From Parus major (lineage: Eukaryota; Chordata; Aves; Passeriformes; Paridae): a stretch of DNA of 64,000 nt. The stretch lies in contig NC_031773.1 of the NCBI RefSeq assembly GCF_001522545.3, forward strand, positions 40,196,434 through 40,260,433, read 5' to 3'. Positions 36,318-47,008 of the stretch are shown one piece after another (positions within the stretch are counted from its first letter, which is position 1; each line of letters opens with the position of its first letter). The notes below the pieces were generated by a model. That model saw only the letters and a list, made by a program, of their open reading frames with translations, was not told the DNA's origin and did no database searches. The position numbers and the translations under genes are program-made.

Positions 36318-37124
36318 TTTTCCTCCCTTCCTAAATACATTTTTAAATAAACTAATCTTGTCATTAAAGCAGGTGAAACTATATTTATGTTATCACAGGG
36401 AGTAGAGTTAAACATAAAGAAACAATCATGTTCTTGTTTCTCATGCTTTTTGGATAATTTAGCACCCACGAAATAAAACAAAGTTAGAATAAAAAAATCA
36501 CTAAGAAGAAACTGTGTATTCCATTTTTGCAGGTTACCAGTCCTTGCTAGGAAAAGTAATAGATTTTAAGTGCTAGTAAATTGGAAAAGGGGATTTATTC
36601 TTCACTGACTGATGGAAACAAGTATTGGATGGGACATTAAATATAAGGTTTTACCAGATCTTTTGATTTATCATTCATTGAAGAAACATAATTTGTCCTT
36701 CTTCGGACGCAAACTGCTTAGAGGTGATTTGAATTAGTCTGGTTTATAATCTCCAAAATTCAATTCAGCATGCTTTTAAGAAGTAATTAAATGGCTACTT
36801 TGTTAAACTTATATCTGGCTACTAAACAATTGGGGTTATGTGAGCACATTCAGACAAAGCACAACTAACACAATTGATTTTCTCCTCGAGTTTTCAAACC
36901 CAAATGAATACCATTTTCTCCAGCGCAGAATTTTTTTGTAAGAGAAATGTACATAATCTGCACCTCAATGTACACAGAATATCAGTGGAACAACCAGTGA
37001 GGCATTCCACACACTGCATGTCACTCAACAAAACGTATTTTCCTCTTTCTTTAAGTAATAGACTACACAGCAAAGAAATAAAGTTGTGACAATGAAGAAA
37101 ATTACTTGAAACACTTATTTTCAG
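36318..37124. other. Non-coding sequence; part may be a conserved element
   Basis: No gene seen. The segment at about 36690-36860 is repeat-free and contains homeodomain-type cores (GAATTAGTC, AGTAATTAAATGG) and TTCGGACGC, a rare CpG pair in this AT-rich window. It could be a conserved non-coding element. The 71-codon frame at 36874-37089 shows no domain. Confidence 0.4.
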
Positions 37125-37460
37125 GGCCTTGAGCAGAGCTTTTACCCACCCGGGCTATGGCTGCATGTGCTCCAGGCCAGCTTTGCTAAGAGCACGGCTG
37201 AGCCACCCTGCATCAGACCACTGGGAGAAATCCCCGTGAGGAAGCTGAGCTGGGGACCTTTGTCCTATGCCTTGGGCAGCCAGCACTTTGCCCTGGCTGG
37301 AGCCATGCAGCCCGTGCCCATCCCTATCGCTGGCCTGGCTGATCTGACTCTGGATGCTGTCTGCAGCAACTGTGCTCTCCTCTGGCACTCACCAGGCTGT
37401 GCCTGACCTCGGCTGTCCCCGCCAGTGCTGCTTCTCCTCGGGTACTGGCTGGCTAATCAG
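37125..37460. repeat. GC-rich unclassified island, possible dispersed repeat
   Basis: About 330 bases are sharply richer in G and C than both flanks, with abrupt edges, which is typical of an inserted repeat or a processed copy of a transcript. Both strands have an open frame here (37167-37406 plus and 37155-37388 minus), as expected of GC-rich DNA with few stop codons, so neither frame is evidence of a gene. The sequence does not match CR1 or the LTR types elsewhere in the window. I do not recognise it. An LTR or internal piece of another endogenous retrovirus is the most likely explanation. Confidence 0.4.
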
Positions 37461-37895
37461 GTGCTTGATCACTATATGATCATTAAAAATGGAGTCTCTG
37501 CCTACAAGGAAACAATTAAATCACCAAACCAGCTATTACTTTCCTAATGTTCAACTGAGTTGGAGAAACTTTATTACTTCAGTCTCATTATTTTCAATTA
37601 TGATATGGCTGCAGTGACACTCAAACGGATAGTTGTAGATACAAAGAATTTATTTCTCAACACTGCACAAGTAGGCATACCCTAAGGAAAAATTACAATT
37701 TTTTTTGAGAAGTACAACTCATTTGTCCACCTAAAACAATGTTTAAAAATAAGTTCCTAAACCAATGCATAACTTTCCAAAATGATTAACTTAGATTGTA
37801 CTGCAAACAGCCTATTAGTTAATGCAGAGCTAACTTTCACAATTTAGATAAAAAATCAGGGAAAATTCAATGTGAGTCTATTCTGAGATTCAAAC

Positions 37896-37898
<3 letters not shown>

Positions 37899-37936
<38 letters not shown>
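37899..37936. repeat. Homopolymer, 38 T
   Basis: An uninterrupted T run. It could be the A-tail of an antisense retrocopy, but the flanking sequence on its left shows nothing recognisable as a transcript. Its length in the assembly may be inaccurate. Confidence 0.9.
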
Positions 37937-37940
<4 letters not shown>

Positions 37941-38635
37941 CATGTGACTTTTCAAGATCTAAATTCTGGGGTTTTTTTCTTCCTAGTATTGAAATCAGTG
38001 AGACGATTTAAAGAACAATGTTAAGTACTTCCATAAGAAGTGATACCAATTTAGGCCAATCTCTTATAAATTTATTTAGTGAGCTGAGTCCCAGATGAGA
38101 TGATAGCTTTCTTTAAACTTTCAGTTTAAAGAGAACTTTTGCTACTAGAAAGGTATGTCATGATGGATTAACCCTTGTCAGAAACCCTCTCATACTTACA
38201 AGACGCTCTTATTGAATAACTAGACCAGTTGTTGATTGAACTCCTTAATTTGATTCTATCAAAACAGGTAATTGACTTCCTAAACTAAATCAATAAACAA
38301 TTAAGACCCTTTTCAGTGATGTACCCAACAATAAATCAATATCAAAGGGCAGATATATGAAAATCAATCAAAGTTCCTTTCTTTTTTTTCAGTTACTTTA
38401 TCCTCCTGAAATTAGTTGACATGCAGATTCAAATTTAAGCTGCTTAGCAATTCCAAAAAAGGGAATTCTTGGGGAAATATGTTAATGCATTTGCAGTGAC
38501 ATACTATGGTTTTGACAACTGGCATGATTTTTCTTTCCTTTTCAATTTTATAAAAATATTTAAATTTAGAGAAAATCATCACTGCTCTTTATAACTTTCA
38601 CCAGAATAAATATGGTAAGTCTGGATTAATTTTTT

Positions 38636-38693
38636 GGGGGGAGGGGGATGGGAAGTTTGGTGGGTTTTGTTTGTTTGTTTGTTTGTTTGTTTG
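38636..38693. repeat. G-rich tract followed by (TTTG)n
   Basis: Four G tracts of three or more (38636-38664) have loops of 1, 2 and about 9 bases, so a G-quadruplex is possible on the plus strand. They are followed at once by about six TTTG units (38665-38693). Confidence 0.7.
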
Positions 38694-39650
38694 CTTCTGG
38701 TTTTTGCTTTTTCCTGTCTTAAACAATAAAGGAATTTGAAAACTTAATATAGACATTTAATTGTGGGAAAAACCCATAACCCATTTTTTATCCAAAAAAC
38801 CTCAATATCAATACAATTTAAAGTATAACCTTACCAAGTTCTTTATACTGTTTTTACTGTCTTATTAGAAAGCAGAATTAGCACTTCTGCCTTCTTAAAA
38901 AAAATTGCACTCTTAAATCTAATGTGTTCTAGCAGCTTTATTTAGAAAGTTTTTGATGTCTTAAGTAACTAAGTATGTTCTCACTGTAGATAATTACTGC
39001 AAATCCCTCTTTCTGATTGACCATGATCAGAGCAAATTTTTAAAGTTGCACATAGAAATTCTGTAATGAGTGTCTGATGGGAATTTGTGGTTTTGAAAAC
39101 CTTTTGAAATCTCCAACACTGAATTTGATTTAGGTAGAAGTTTCAAGGGTCCATTCTAAGCATGAACAGTTTTGTATTTCAATATGTTCTTGATAGTCTA
39201 GAAATATTCTACTTAAATGAAAGCAATTTATTCTTTTGTTGTTTTTTTTTACTTTATTTTGAGAAAGCAAATGATGATAGTTTCAAACCCTAGTTAAAAT
39301 TTTTTACAAAAAAACTGAAGTACACATATAAAATCTAGATTAGGCAAACCATGAATGCTTGCCTTGAATAGAAATTTCAATACTAAGTTAAACATTTTGG
39401 TGAACCAGATCTGAATTTTTGTCAAAACTTTAACATATGGTTGAACCTTTGCAGAAAATATCACATCATAAACTCACAACTGACCAGATGTATAGTGGAC
39501 CTACGTTGATTTTCAGCTCCTCATATTTTGCTTGAATTTGTACGTCCCCAAATCCTCTGAAAAATCAGGTCATAGAAGGGGATGAAATTATTTCTACTGG
39601 ATAATACTGCATCAAATACTTAATAGAAAGGTATTTTTCAGAGGTAAAGA

Positions 39651-40531
39651 TTGGGACCAACACTGTTTAATTTCTTTGCTGACAGCATGGACAGTGATTG
39701 ATGACAAATTGCTGATGACACCAAGCTGTGTGGTGCAATTAACACACTGAAGAGAAGGGAGGGCATCCAGAGGGACCTTATGAACCTCAGGAGTTTCAAC
39801 AAGGCCAAGTGCAAGGTCTAACAAGTCTTTTGGGGAAACCCAAAGCACAAATATAGGCTGGGAAAACAATGGATTGAGAGCAGCCCTATCAAGCAGGACT
39901 TGGTGGTGTTGGCTGAAAAGAAGTTCAACGTGGCATGGCCATGTGCTCCTGTGGCCCAGAAAGCCAATTTATCCTGCATTGCATGAAAAGCAGCCAGCAG
40001 GTACTCCAATCTCATGAGATCCCACCTGGAGTACCGTGTCCAGCTCTGGGATCCTCAACGTAAGAAGCAAATGGATCTGCTGGAACAGGTCCAGAGAATG
40101 GCCATGAAGATAATCATGGGGCTGGAGCACTTCTCCTGTGAAGCAAAACTGAGAGAGTTGGCATTGCTCTGACCAGAGAGGTGAAGGCTCTGGAAAAACC
40201 TTATAGTGCCTCCTGGTACCTAAAGGGGACTTACAAGAGAGCTGCAGAGGGACTTTTTACAAAGGCATGTAGTGACAGGACTAGGGGAAATGCCTTTAGA
40301 CTTAAAGACAGTAGGTTTAGATTAGGTATAAGGAAGAAATTCTTTACTGAGGGGGTAATGTGTCCCTGGAACAGATTGCCCAGAGAAGATATAGATGTCA
40401 CATCCCTGGCAGTGTTCAAGGACAAGTTGGATGGGACTCAGAGCAACCCATGTAAGGTGTCTCTAGCCATGGCATGGAGTCAGAACTAGATGATCTTTAA
40501 GGTCCCTTCAAATCATTCTATGATTCTATGA
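39651..40531 (+). mobile_element. CR1 LINE fragment with intact 3' terminus
   Basis: This is the best preserved CR1 copy in the window, in + orientation. It starts within the reverse transcriptase: near 39708-39731 it still encodes IADDTKL, the catalytic box of CR1 (usually FADD). It then follows the C-terminal half of ORF2, the non-coding 3' part from about 40190, and ends GGTCCCTTCAAATC then ATTCTATGATTCTATGA at 40531, the diagnostic CR1 terminus. The 102-codon frame at 40181-40489 (containing AEGLFTKACSDRTRG and RLGIRKKFFTEG) is the well-known C-terminal reading of CR1 and not a host gene. The copy is 5'-truncated like nearly all CR1 insertions and has several stops, so it is not active. 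No clear target-site duplication, as usual for CR1. Confidence 0.96.
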
Positions 40532-42159
40532 GATGTGTTTTTTTTTTTTTAAATATGAGATTATTTTAAACCATCCCAGAATATCTTCTTATAATAATGT
40601 GTATTTTTTCTAAAATTATTTTCAAGTGAAATTTGAGAGAAGAAAGGTGAACTCCCTATCTGAGCAAGGGAGGTATAGTCATATCACTGGTCAGATACAC
40701 AAACACCAGCAGTTTTCAGGCAAATCTATCAAATGGCCACTAGTACAGCTTTGTGCTTCAACAATTTGGCAGAGTAAAAAATCAAGTACTGTGACCCCCT
40801 TATGATTTTTGCATTGAAGATAATTTCTGCTGAATATGGCTGAAAATAATCAGGGTACAAAAATGTAGAGTAGAGGTATCTGATCTCATTTCATCATTAT
40901 GGTACAAGTAGTGACTCGTATGAAGATTACACTTTGATTTTAATTTAAATGGATTTTACTGGTAAATTGGATTTTGTCATGCTTCATAAGAATATATTTC
41001 ATAAAGCAAGCTGAATTGCCTACCTTTACAAATCGGTATGGATCAGAAGAGAAACTTCATTTCATGCAACCTTTGAAATACCCATACAGAAATGTAAAAT
41101 TTACTCTTGCAAGTCGTCTGTAGGTCTAATGCATTAAAAATTATTTTTATCTAACCAGATGTAAAAGTTTGCCTTATATTTATCACATTTGTTTTAACTT
41201 CATCTCCAACAACAAGCAGTACCTTAAATATAATCTCTTTGCATTTGTAAACATATTAGTATTAATTTCTTAATTCTACCCATTGCAAATATGCCTCAAT
41301 TTCCTGCTTTATTCCTATTACTCATTAAAGCTAATTTCTTTTCAAGAAATACTTCTTCACCCATGAGATACCAAGTGTGAACTTTTTACAAAGCACAACT
41401 CTGTTTTTCTGGAAATTTCAATAAAGCAGAATATGCTTGCTTCATTCTACACTTCCCATAGGATTCTGCATATGATCTTTTGCATGGTTTCACTCATGTC
41501 ATAAAACTTATGCATTACGGTGTGCAAATAAACATTCTAAAATTATATAGTCTTTTAATTACATATACATTAAACATAAATGCATTATTGAAGAAGTATA
41601 CACTTCAATATATACAACAAAAAACCCTAAAAACTAAAAACATTTTAGTTACTGTAGAATTAAACTGGTGAAAAATGTTTTCATGCTGTACTTAGAAAAC
41701 AATACAAAAAGAATTCACTCTATTTGTTTAAATTAGTAGTTTCTCATAACCTAGGGAGTGGTATTTGTATTTATGTGCTCTGTAACATTAATATATTTTA
41801 GTATGTTTTATTCCTTTATACTATATTTAGTTACAGTGTATGAATATTTCATGGTATTAACAGTACATTATCATATCTACTTGCAAATCATCTACTGACA
41901 AAAATATCATAATACTCCCACATGTGTTAGTCTGAAACTATATATCCAGAAAGTATCAAACAAAAATTATGCTTCAAAATGCCTAAACTGCAGTGTTTTC
42001 AAAGTATACTTACAAAAAACCAAAAAAAAAAAAAAAACCTGCACAAAAATCAGTTATTATAAGTACTCCTATTACTAAGAAAAAAACTTACTCAAAATTA
42101 TTTGATATACTAAAAAGGTGTCTTTTACACATTAAATGATATATCTTAAAATGCATCTA
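40532..42159. other. Non-coding sequence, no gene seen
   Basis: AT-rich sequence. A T run follows the CR1 end at about 40539-40550 and an A-rich run lies at about 42016-42038. The 63-codon frame 41480-41671 is chance. No repeat family recognised. Confidence 0.55.
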
Positions 42160-42380
42160 TAGTCTCAGCTAGCCTCTGACATCCTGTCCTGTAATAGGGT
42201 GTAATAAGGAATCTGCAAGGAGCAGTCAGAGGCTGATGAAGGTGAAGGTCAGTTCCACGCTGAGGCCAGATCTCACTGTTGTTAAAGATCACACGCAGAG
42301 CCAGGGTAGAGTTTGGGGTCAGCTCTGGATTTGGTGACCCACAAAGCTTTCATGTCCAGGGAGATTGGCTGGAGGTAATT
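42160..42380. other. Unclassified moderately GC-rich segment
   Basis: This segment stands out from AT-rich flanks. Read on the minus strand, about 42165-42335 stays open for some 50 codons without an initiating methionine (peptide includes LALRVIFNNSEIWPQ). This could be a decayed coding fragment or a piece of an unrecognised repeat. I do not recognise the family and see no splice sites that would make it an exon. Confidence 0.25.
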
Positions 42381-42559
42381 ACAAAAGCTATGTGTGTCTG
42401 GGTGATTTTACCTACACATTTTTTAAGATGTTTTTCTATAACAGATAGCATACTCTAATGAAAAGTTGCTTTTCCTCTTCCACCACAATAGATGACCAAA
42501 GCATTTCAGAAAGATCAAATTGTGCAGTCAAACCTATAATAAATTTTTGCTCATAAACT

Positions 42560-42900
42560 TAAGGTGCATTTTCCCGATACCAAGCCCGGTATTCCTGCAA
42601 TAATAATGGTCTTGTAGCATTGTTATGGAGTAAAGGCAGTGTATCTTAAGTGAAGAAATTTTTATAAATATCTGTTAGTTTTGTCTTGTTATTATTATAT
42701 CTGTTTCCAAGGAGATTAAAGCTAATATTTACCTTCCCTTAAAGAGAAAAATGAGAATGTATTCTTCTTTCAGAGAACACACAGAGCTAAGTTTGTGGTC
42801 AACAAAAATATTGTGAGTGCTGTTGCCTAGCAACCTTCATGTGAGCAAAATTATATTCCTGAGCACAATTTACACTGTAATATATGATTGTAGGATACCT
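42560..42900. other. Candidate conserved non-coding element with RFX site
   Basis: A repeat-free segment containing a perfect RFX/EF-C type palindrome (42822-42834), a TTATTATTATATCTG tract and a GATTAAAGCTAATATTTACC block. The presence of a full symmetric motif in a segment of this texture suggests an enhancer-like element. There is no alignment to support conservation. Confidence 0.28.
42822..42834. promoter_or_regulatory. RFX / EF-C (MDBP) binding palindrome
   Basis: GTTGCCTAGCAAC has perfect 5-base arms (GTTGC and GCAAC). Its reverse complement, GTTGCTAGGCAAC, fits the EF-C/MDBP consensus GTTGCNNGGCAAC bound by RFX1-type winged-helix factors. Such X-box motifs control cilia genes and neural or immune enhancers. 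The motif is seen directly; its use in vivo is inference. Confidence 0.55.
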
Positions 42901-45900
42901 ATAAAATGTTTAAAGCTACAATGTTGCTTCTATGAAATGAACACTGCATTCTATAACATATAGGCTGTCAATTTCAATTCTTACTTAGATTATTATTTGT
43001 TCACCAAAAAAAACCCACAAGATATGTAAATACTAATTAAAGTGGAAAAAAAAATGTAAAGAATCACATCATTAGTCACTAGGGAAAACACACTCAAATC
43101 CATAATTAACACTGACCTCTTATTCCAAGATCTATGCCATGGTATTTGGGATTTTTTTTAAATAATGACAAATGTTGCTATCTTAAAGAAAGTGATAATT
43201 TTGTTAAAGGATAAGAAGTGCATCACTATGTGACAAAAAAGCTCATATGTATATTTTTCAGTAATATTAAGGATATTGGATGAATTTTCTATCCTACGCA
43301 GCTTCATGTATTCACAGTGTGGATTCATGAGAATGCTAAGTGTGCTCACTCTGTGTGAAGGCTTGTTACATCTTCTATTTCATTTCAGATAAAAATAATT
43401 AGGATAGATATTGTCCATATTTGGAAGAATCTTGGTATAGAGAGGGCTCAAAATTTGAATTTGTCCTCAAGTATAATCAACATATAGAATTTATCCAAGT
43501 AAATTCAACACTGCAATTAATGTCTATTCAACATAAAGCAACAATATTCAAGCAATTCTTCTTGAAAAAAACAAAATCTGATGATAGCCAGTGAGAACAA
43601 AGTACCAGAAAACAAATTTCAGAGCCTTAAAATTTAAGGGGTGTGATCTTGACTGTGTGACCAGCCTAGTACTGATCATTCTAGAATTGCCAGACCTGCC
43701 AAGAACCTGAGCAGTACTCAGGGCCAAACTGTCCCCAAATGGTTCAGGATTTGAAGCAGTTATTTCTTTTCAGTCTCTAGGTTTCTCTACAAGTTCTTGA
43801 ACAGTTTAGAGTCTTAAATCACACCTCACACAGGTAATAGGAGCAGGAGGAAAGTTATTTTTTAATAGTATGTATAGATATTGCCTGTGTCTTAAATTTT
43901 GAAAATCCACCACAGCCAAGGGTTAAATTCAACTTTAGACACAGCTGGAGGTCTATTCCATATCACTGAATTTTATCTACACTGAAAAGCAAAAAGGTAA
44001 ATTTATATTTATTGAAGATACTATAAGATGTAGAAGAAAGTGATTTAATTTTTTTTTAAATTATTTTATTGTTTCATTTAGGTGGTAATTGGGTTTTGTT
44101 TTCAGATGGGATTTTTGAGTGGGGAATTTTTTTTGGTTTTTTGAAGAAAGAACAATAACCTAAATAGGTCATGTCCCCAGATAGCAAAATCAGAGCAAGA
44201 AAAATATTCACTGCAGTGCTCTGCTGTACTTTGAGATAAAGCATGCATAGGAAATTCCCTCAATTTTCCAATATAAAGTTGGGTTTCAAAAGCTTGCCCA
44301 TCGTCAGGGAAGAGCTGTTCCCAATGACTGTAAATAACCCTTCCCTCTTGTCAGTTCTGCTGCTGCAATAATACTGCCAGAAGATAAAGGCCTCAAGGTA
44401 TCTCCGGTATAGAACCAGTGAAATTTTTCACTGTGAATAATGTATTTTGGCAGATGCTTGATCTTATTTTTTAAAAGTAAAGCTGAAAGTAGACTTCCAC
44501 AGAGTTCAGACATTTCATCTTTTTTAAAAGTTCCCTTTGACAAAGTAATAGATAGCTGGCTATCTTGTGTCTCTTTTTCTCTTACTGCATCGAGATATTA
44601 AGCTGTAGAACTGTGATGAGCATGCCATTCCTTTAAAAAAACACAGAAAAATCTTTCAAAATATCTATTAAAATAGGATGTCTGCAAAGGTTACTTTCTT
44701 ATATTTCAGATCTCAGCTAGCTGTTCAGTCAGGATCTGTTCTTTATTTTGCAGCTGAAGAATCCCACTGGAGCTTGAATTTGAGAGCAAGACCTGAGTCA
44801 ATTTAGTATTCAGTACATACAAGACTGAAAAAGGGTCACTGGAATTTGAATACTTTCAACATACACTTTCATGACCTATTCATTAGTGAAAAGAGCAATC
44901 TGAAACACAGGAAAACAAAGGAAAACACATCTGAAGGAAAACAAAATGGGAAAAACAGAGACAGAACCCAGGAAGAAAAAGAGATATTATCTATATAAAT
45001 GTGTATGTGAACTATATGTGGAAAGAAGAAGAGAAATGAAGAAACACAACCAAAGATATCAAAGGGAGAAGAGATTAAAAGGAAAAATAGTTAGAGAACA
45101 TTTAAATTGGAAAAAAAAAAAAAGAAATTTTATTTAACATATAAACAAAAATACATACAGGAAACTAATACTTAACAGAAACAAAAAAGAATAAAAAATA
45201 AATGGATAGAGACAGCAAATCATTTATAATGAGACATGTTTAGGAAACAGAAGGCAAAAGAAATTATATGAACAAAAAAGGTTGAATAAAATCCAGAATA
45301 GTGAAATATTTTTTTAAATAATATGGATTAGTAATAAGTTGAGGTTATTATTTTAGGGTTTTTCCTGCATGTGGACATCTAAAATTTTCAGTTGTGTAGC
45401 TTTCATAGCTCATTCCTTTAAAAATAAGAACTTTTAAAAAATAAAATCCCACTAATTAATTTTGCTTCTGAACTGTGCCTTTTTGGTTCTGAACTGTATT
45501 AGAATTGGTCAAGTAATTGGAAAAATTTGAGAAAATGGAGAAAAAGAAAACAATAATGCATATGAGGTCCATTTCACATCTGTCAAATAAAGTGAGGAAA
45601 ATATGTGTAATCCTTTTGTTTACATAAATATTGAGTTTGTTTAAGTACAATATTCCCTTTTTCTTATTTCTGCTCCTTTCTTCTGTAAATTATGCAGTGA
45701 CGTGCTTCTTATAGTCAAAATAACTTCTCACTGATAAAATTTCTAGAAGCAGACATTAAACTTCTTTAAGACCACTCACATCTAGGTTAAAAATGCAAAA
45801 TTTAGGTTTCCAGATTTTAGCTGTTTGAATCAACTCTTTAGTCTCGTGCTGCAGTAGATGGACTTATAAGTAGGTATTTCAACAAAACCCAATGAAGTGC

Positions 45901-45904
45901 ACAT
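42901..45904. other. Non-coding sequence, no gene seen
   Basis: AT-rich sequence. An A-rich purine tract at about 44880-45140 produces the lysine- and arginine-rich chance frame 44946-45137. Frames 43158-43349, 44304-44543 and 45456-45650 show no domain. No mobile element recognised until 45905. Confidence 0.55.
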
Positions 45905-46201
45905 TAGTAATCATGGCACTATTCTTCCCAAATAACAGTGGTCCGTGCTAAGGCCATGACTTCCCAAAAAAAGTCTAAACTTTTTTGTTTAAACGTCTGC
46001 CTGCTGCTGGGAAGGAGGAATGATATTTCTGTTTTGTTTGGCTTGCTTTGCTTCATCTGTTAAATGATGTTAAATGTTGTCTTTATCACAACCCACAGGT
46101 TTTCAGCTTTTCCCCTTCTGCTCCTCCCCTCCATCCTGCTGGGTAGAACTGGGGACAGACTGGGTGGTTGCACAGGTTCTGGCTGGGGTCAACCCAACAC
46201 A
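45905..46201 (+). mobile_element. Decayed ERVL-like LTR, 3' part
   Basis: The block order matches the 3' half of the same LTR family as at 35400-35832: a TTCTTCCCAAATAAC block near 45922, GTCTGCCTGCTGCTGGGAAG near 45995, TTTGGCTTGCTTTGCTTC near 46038, CTTTATCACAACCCACAGG near 46081 and the end GGCTGGGGTCAACCCAACACA at 46201. The usual polyadenylation signal just before the CTTTATC block has mutated. It lies in + orientation. The 5' part is missing or unrecognisable. Confidence 0.8.
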
Positions 46202-46900
46202 ATGAAAAATTGAATAGAGCCCTTTGCCTATATAAAAACACCTACACAAAGACATACCAGTGTTTCATAAAATATTCTTTACTTTCAGGAGTCATACTGG
46301 ACTTTTTGCATAGAAATTATTTCCTTCTTCAGTTTGGAAACAGTTAATTCAAGAACGCCAAAGGCTTGGTGTTTTTTCTGAAGACTGTAATTTTCCCATA
46401 TTTCACTTTTTAGCATTGCTAGCTCACTTCTTCCTATTGAATATTTAGCTTCCCAACTGCTTTACAGTACTGAACAGCAAAAATCAAGTTACACAATAGA
46501 CATCACATTTATTTGTACACACTCCTAATGCTGTTGTTCCATGATCTGAACACTGAAAACTGTGTATAGGCTGGACAAAAGCATAAGTCTCATGGGCAGA
46601 AAGGAATGCCTAATTCAGCATTTATTTATAGCAGCAAATTATTGCTTCCCCTACAAGCATTGAACGCCTAACTTGATTATGAACCCAAAATTTGACAGCC
46701 TGCACGATCTGTGAGTCAATAGGTGCAGCAGTACTTTCTGGATAGATTAAATCTTGAAGTGGAGTGGGCGGGGGGAGAAACTGTGAAAGGAAAGATAATT
46801 GAATGAAACTAAGAAGTAAAATCACAGTCACTGAAATGCACTTAATTGAATATTTCTAATTGTTAAAGTATATGTGGGGCATAAAATTACTAACACTGGA
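46202..46900. other. Non-coding sequence, no gene seen
   Basis: No recognised feature. The minus-strand frame 46622-46831 has no domain and its proline-rich part comes from a short G-rich run at about 46764-46775. Confidence 0.6.
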
Positions 46901-47008
46901 AAATTAAACTGACTTCTAGGAAGGTTAGGGTAAGAAATTTTGTTCTCAATTGCTAAATTAAACTGACTTCTAGGAAGGTTAGGGTAAGAAATTTTGTTCT
47001 CAATTGCT
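46901..47008. repeat. Perfect tandem duplication, 2 x 54 bp
   Basis: Bases 46901-46954 are repeated exactly at 46955-47008. The unit begins AAATTAAACTGACTTC and ends TTCTCAATTGCT. Because 54 is a multiple of three, the minus-strand frame 46828-47016 shows an 18-residue repeat, but that frame is not otherwise gene-like. Exact identity implies a recent event, or an assembly duplication. Confidence 0.95.

Larger units (their letters stand above)
37461..39650. other. Non-coding sequence with simple repeats
   Basis: AT-rich sequence with a 38-base T run (37899-37936) and a G-rich plus (TTTG)n tract (38636-38693). No gene or retroelement body recognised. Confidence 0.6.

Noticed and set aside
37899..37936. 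T run as the tail of an antisense processed pseudogene
   Set aside because: The sequence to its right on the plus strand shows no recognisable transcript, and no flanking duplication was found.
40181..40489. 102-codon frame that looks protein-like
   Set aside because: It is the well-known reading of the CR1 3' part, with the CR1 terminus directly behind it.
44946..45137. Lysine- and arginine-rich frame resembling a nuclear protein segment
   Set aside because: The composition comes from a purine-rich low-complexity tract.
35400..46201. Possible full provirus between the LTR pieces at 35400 and 45905
   Set aside because: Both pieces are 3' parts in the same direction 10 kb apart, and the sequence between them holds a CR1 copy and AT-rich DNA but no gag, pol or env similarity.
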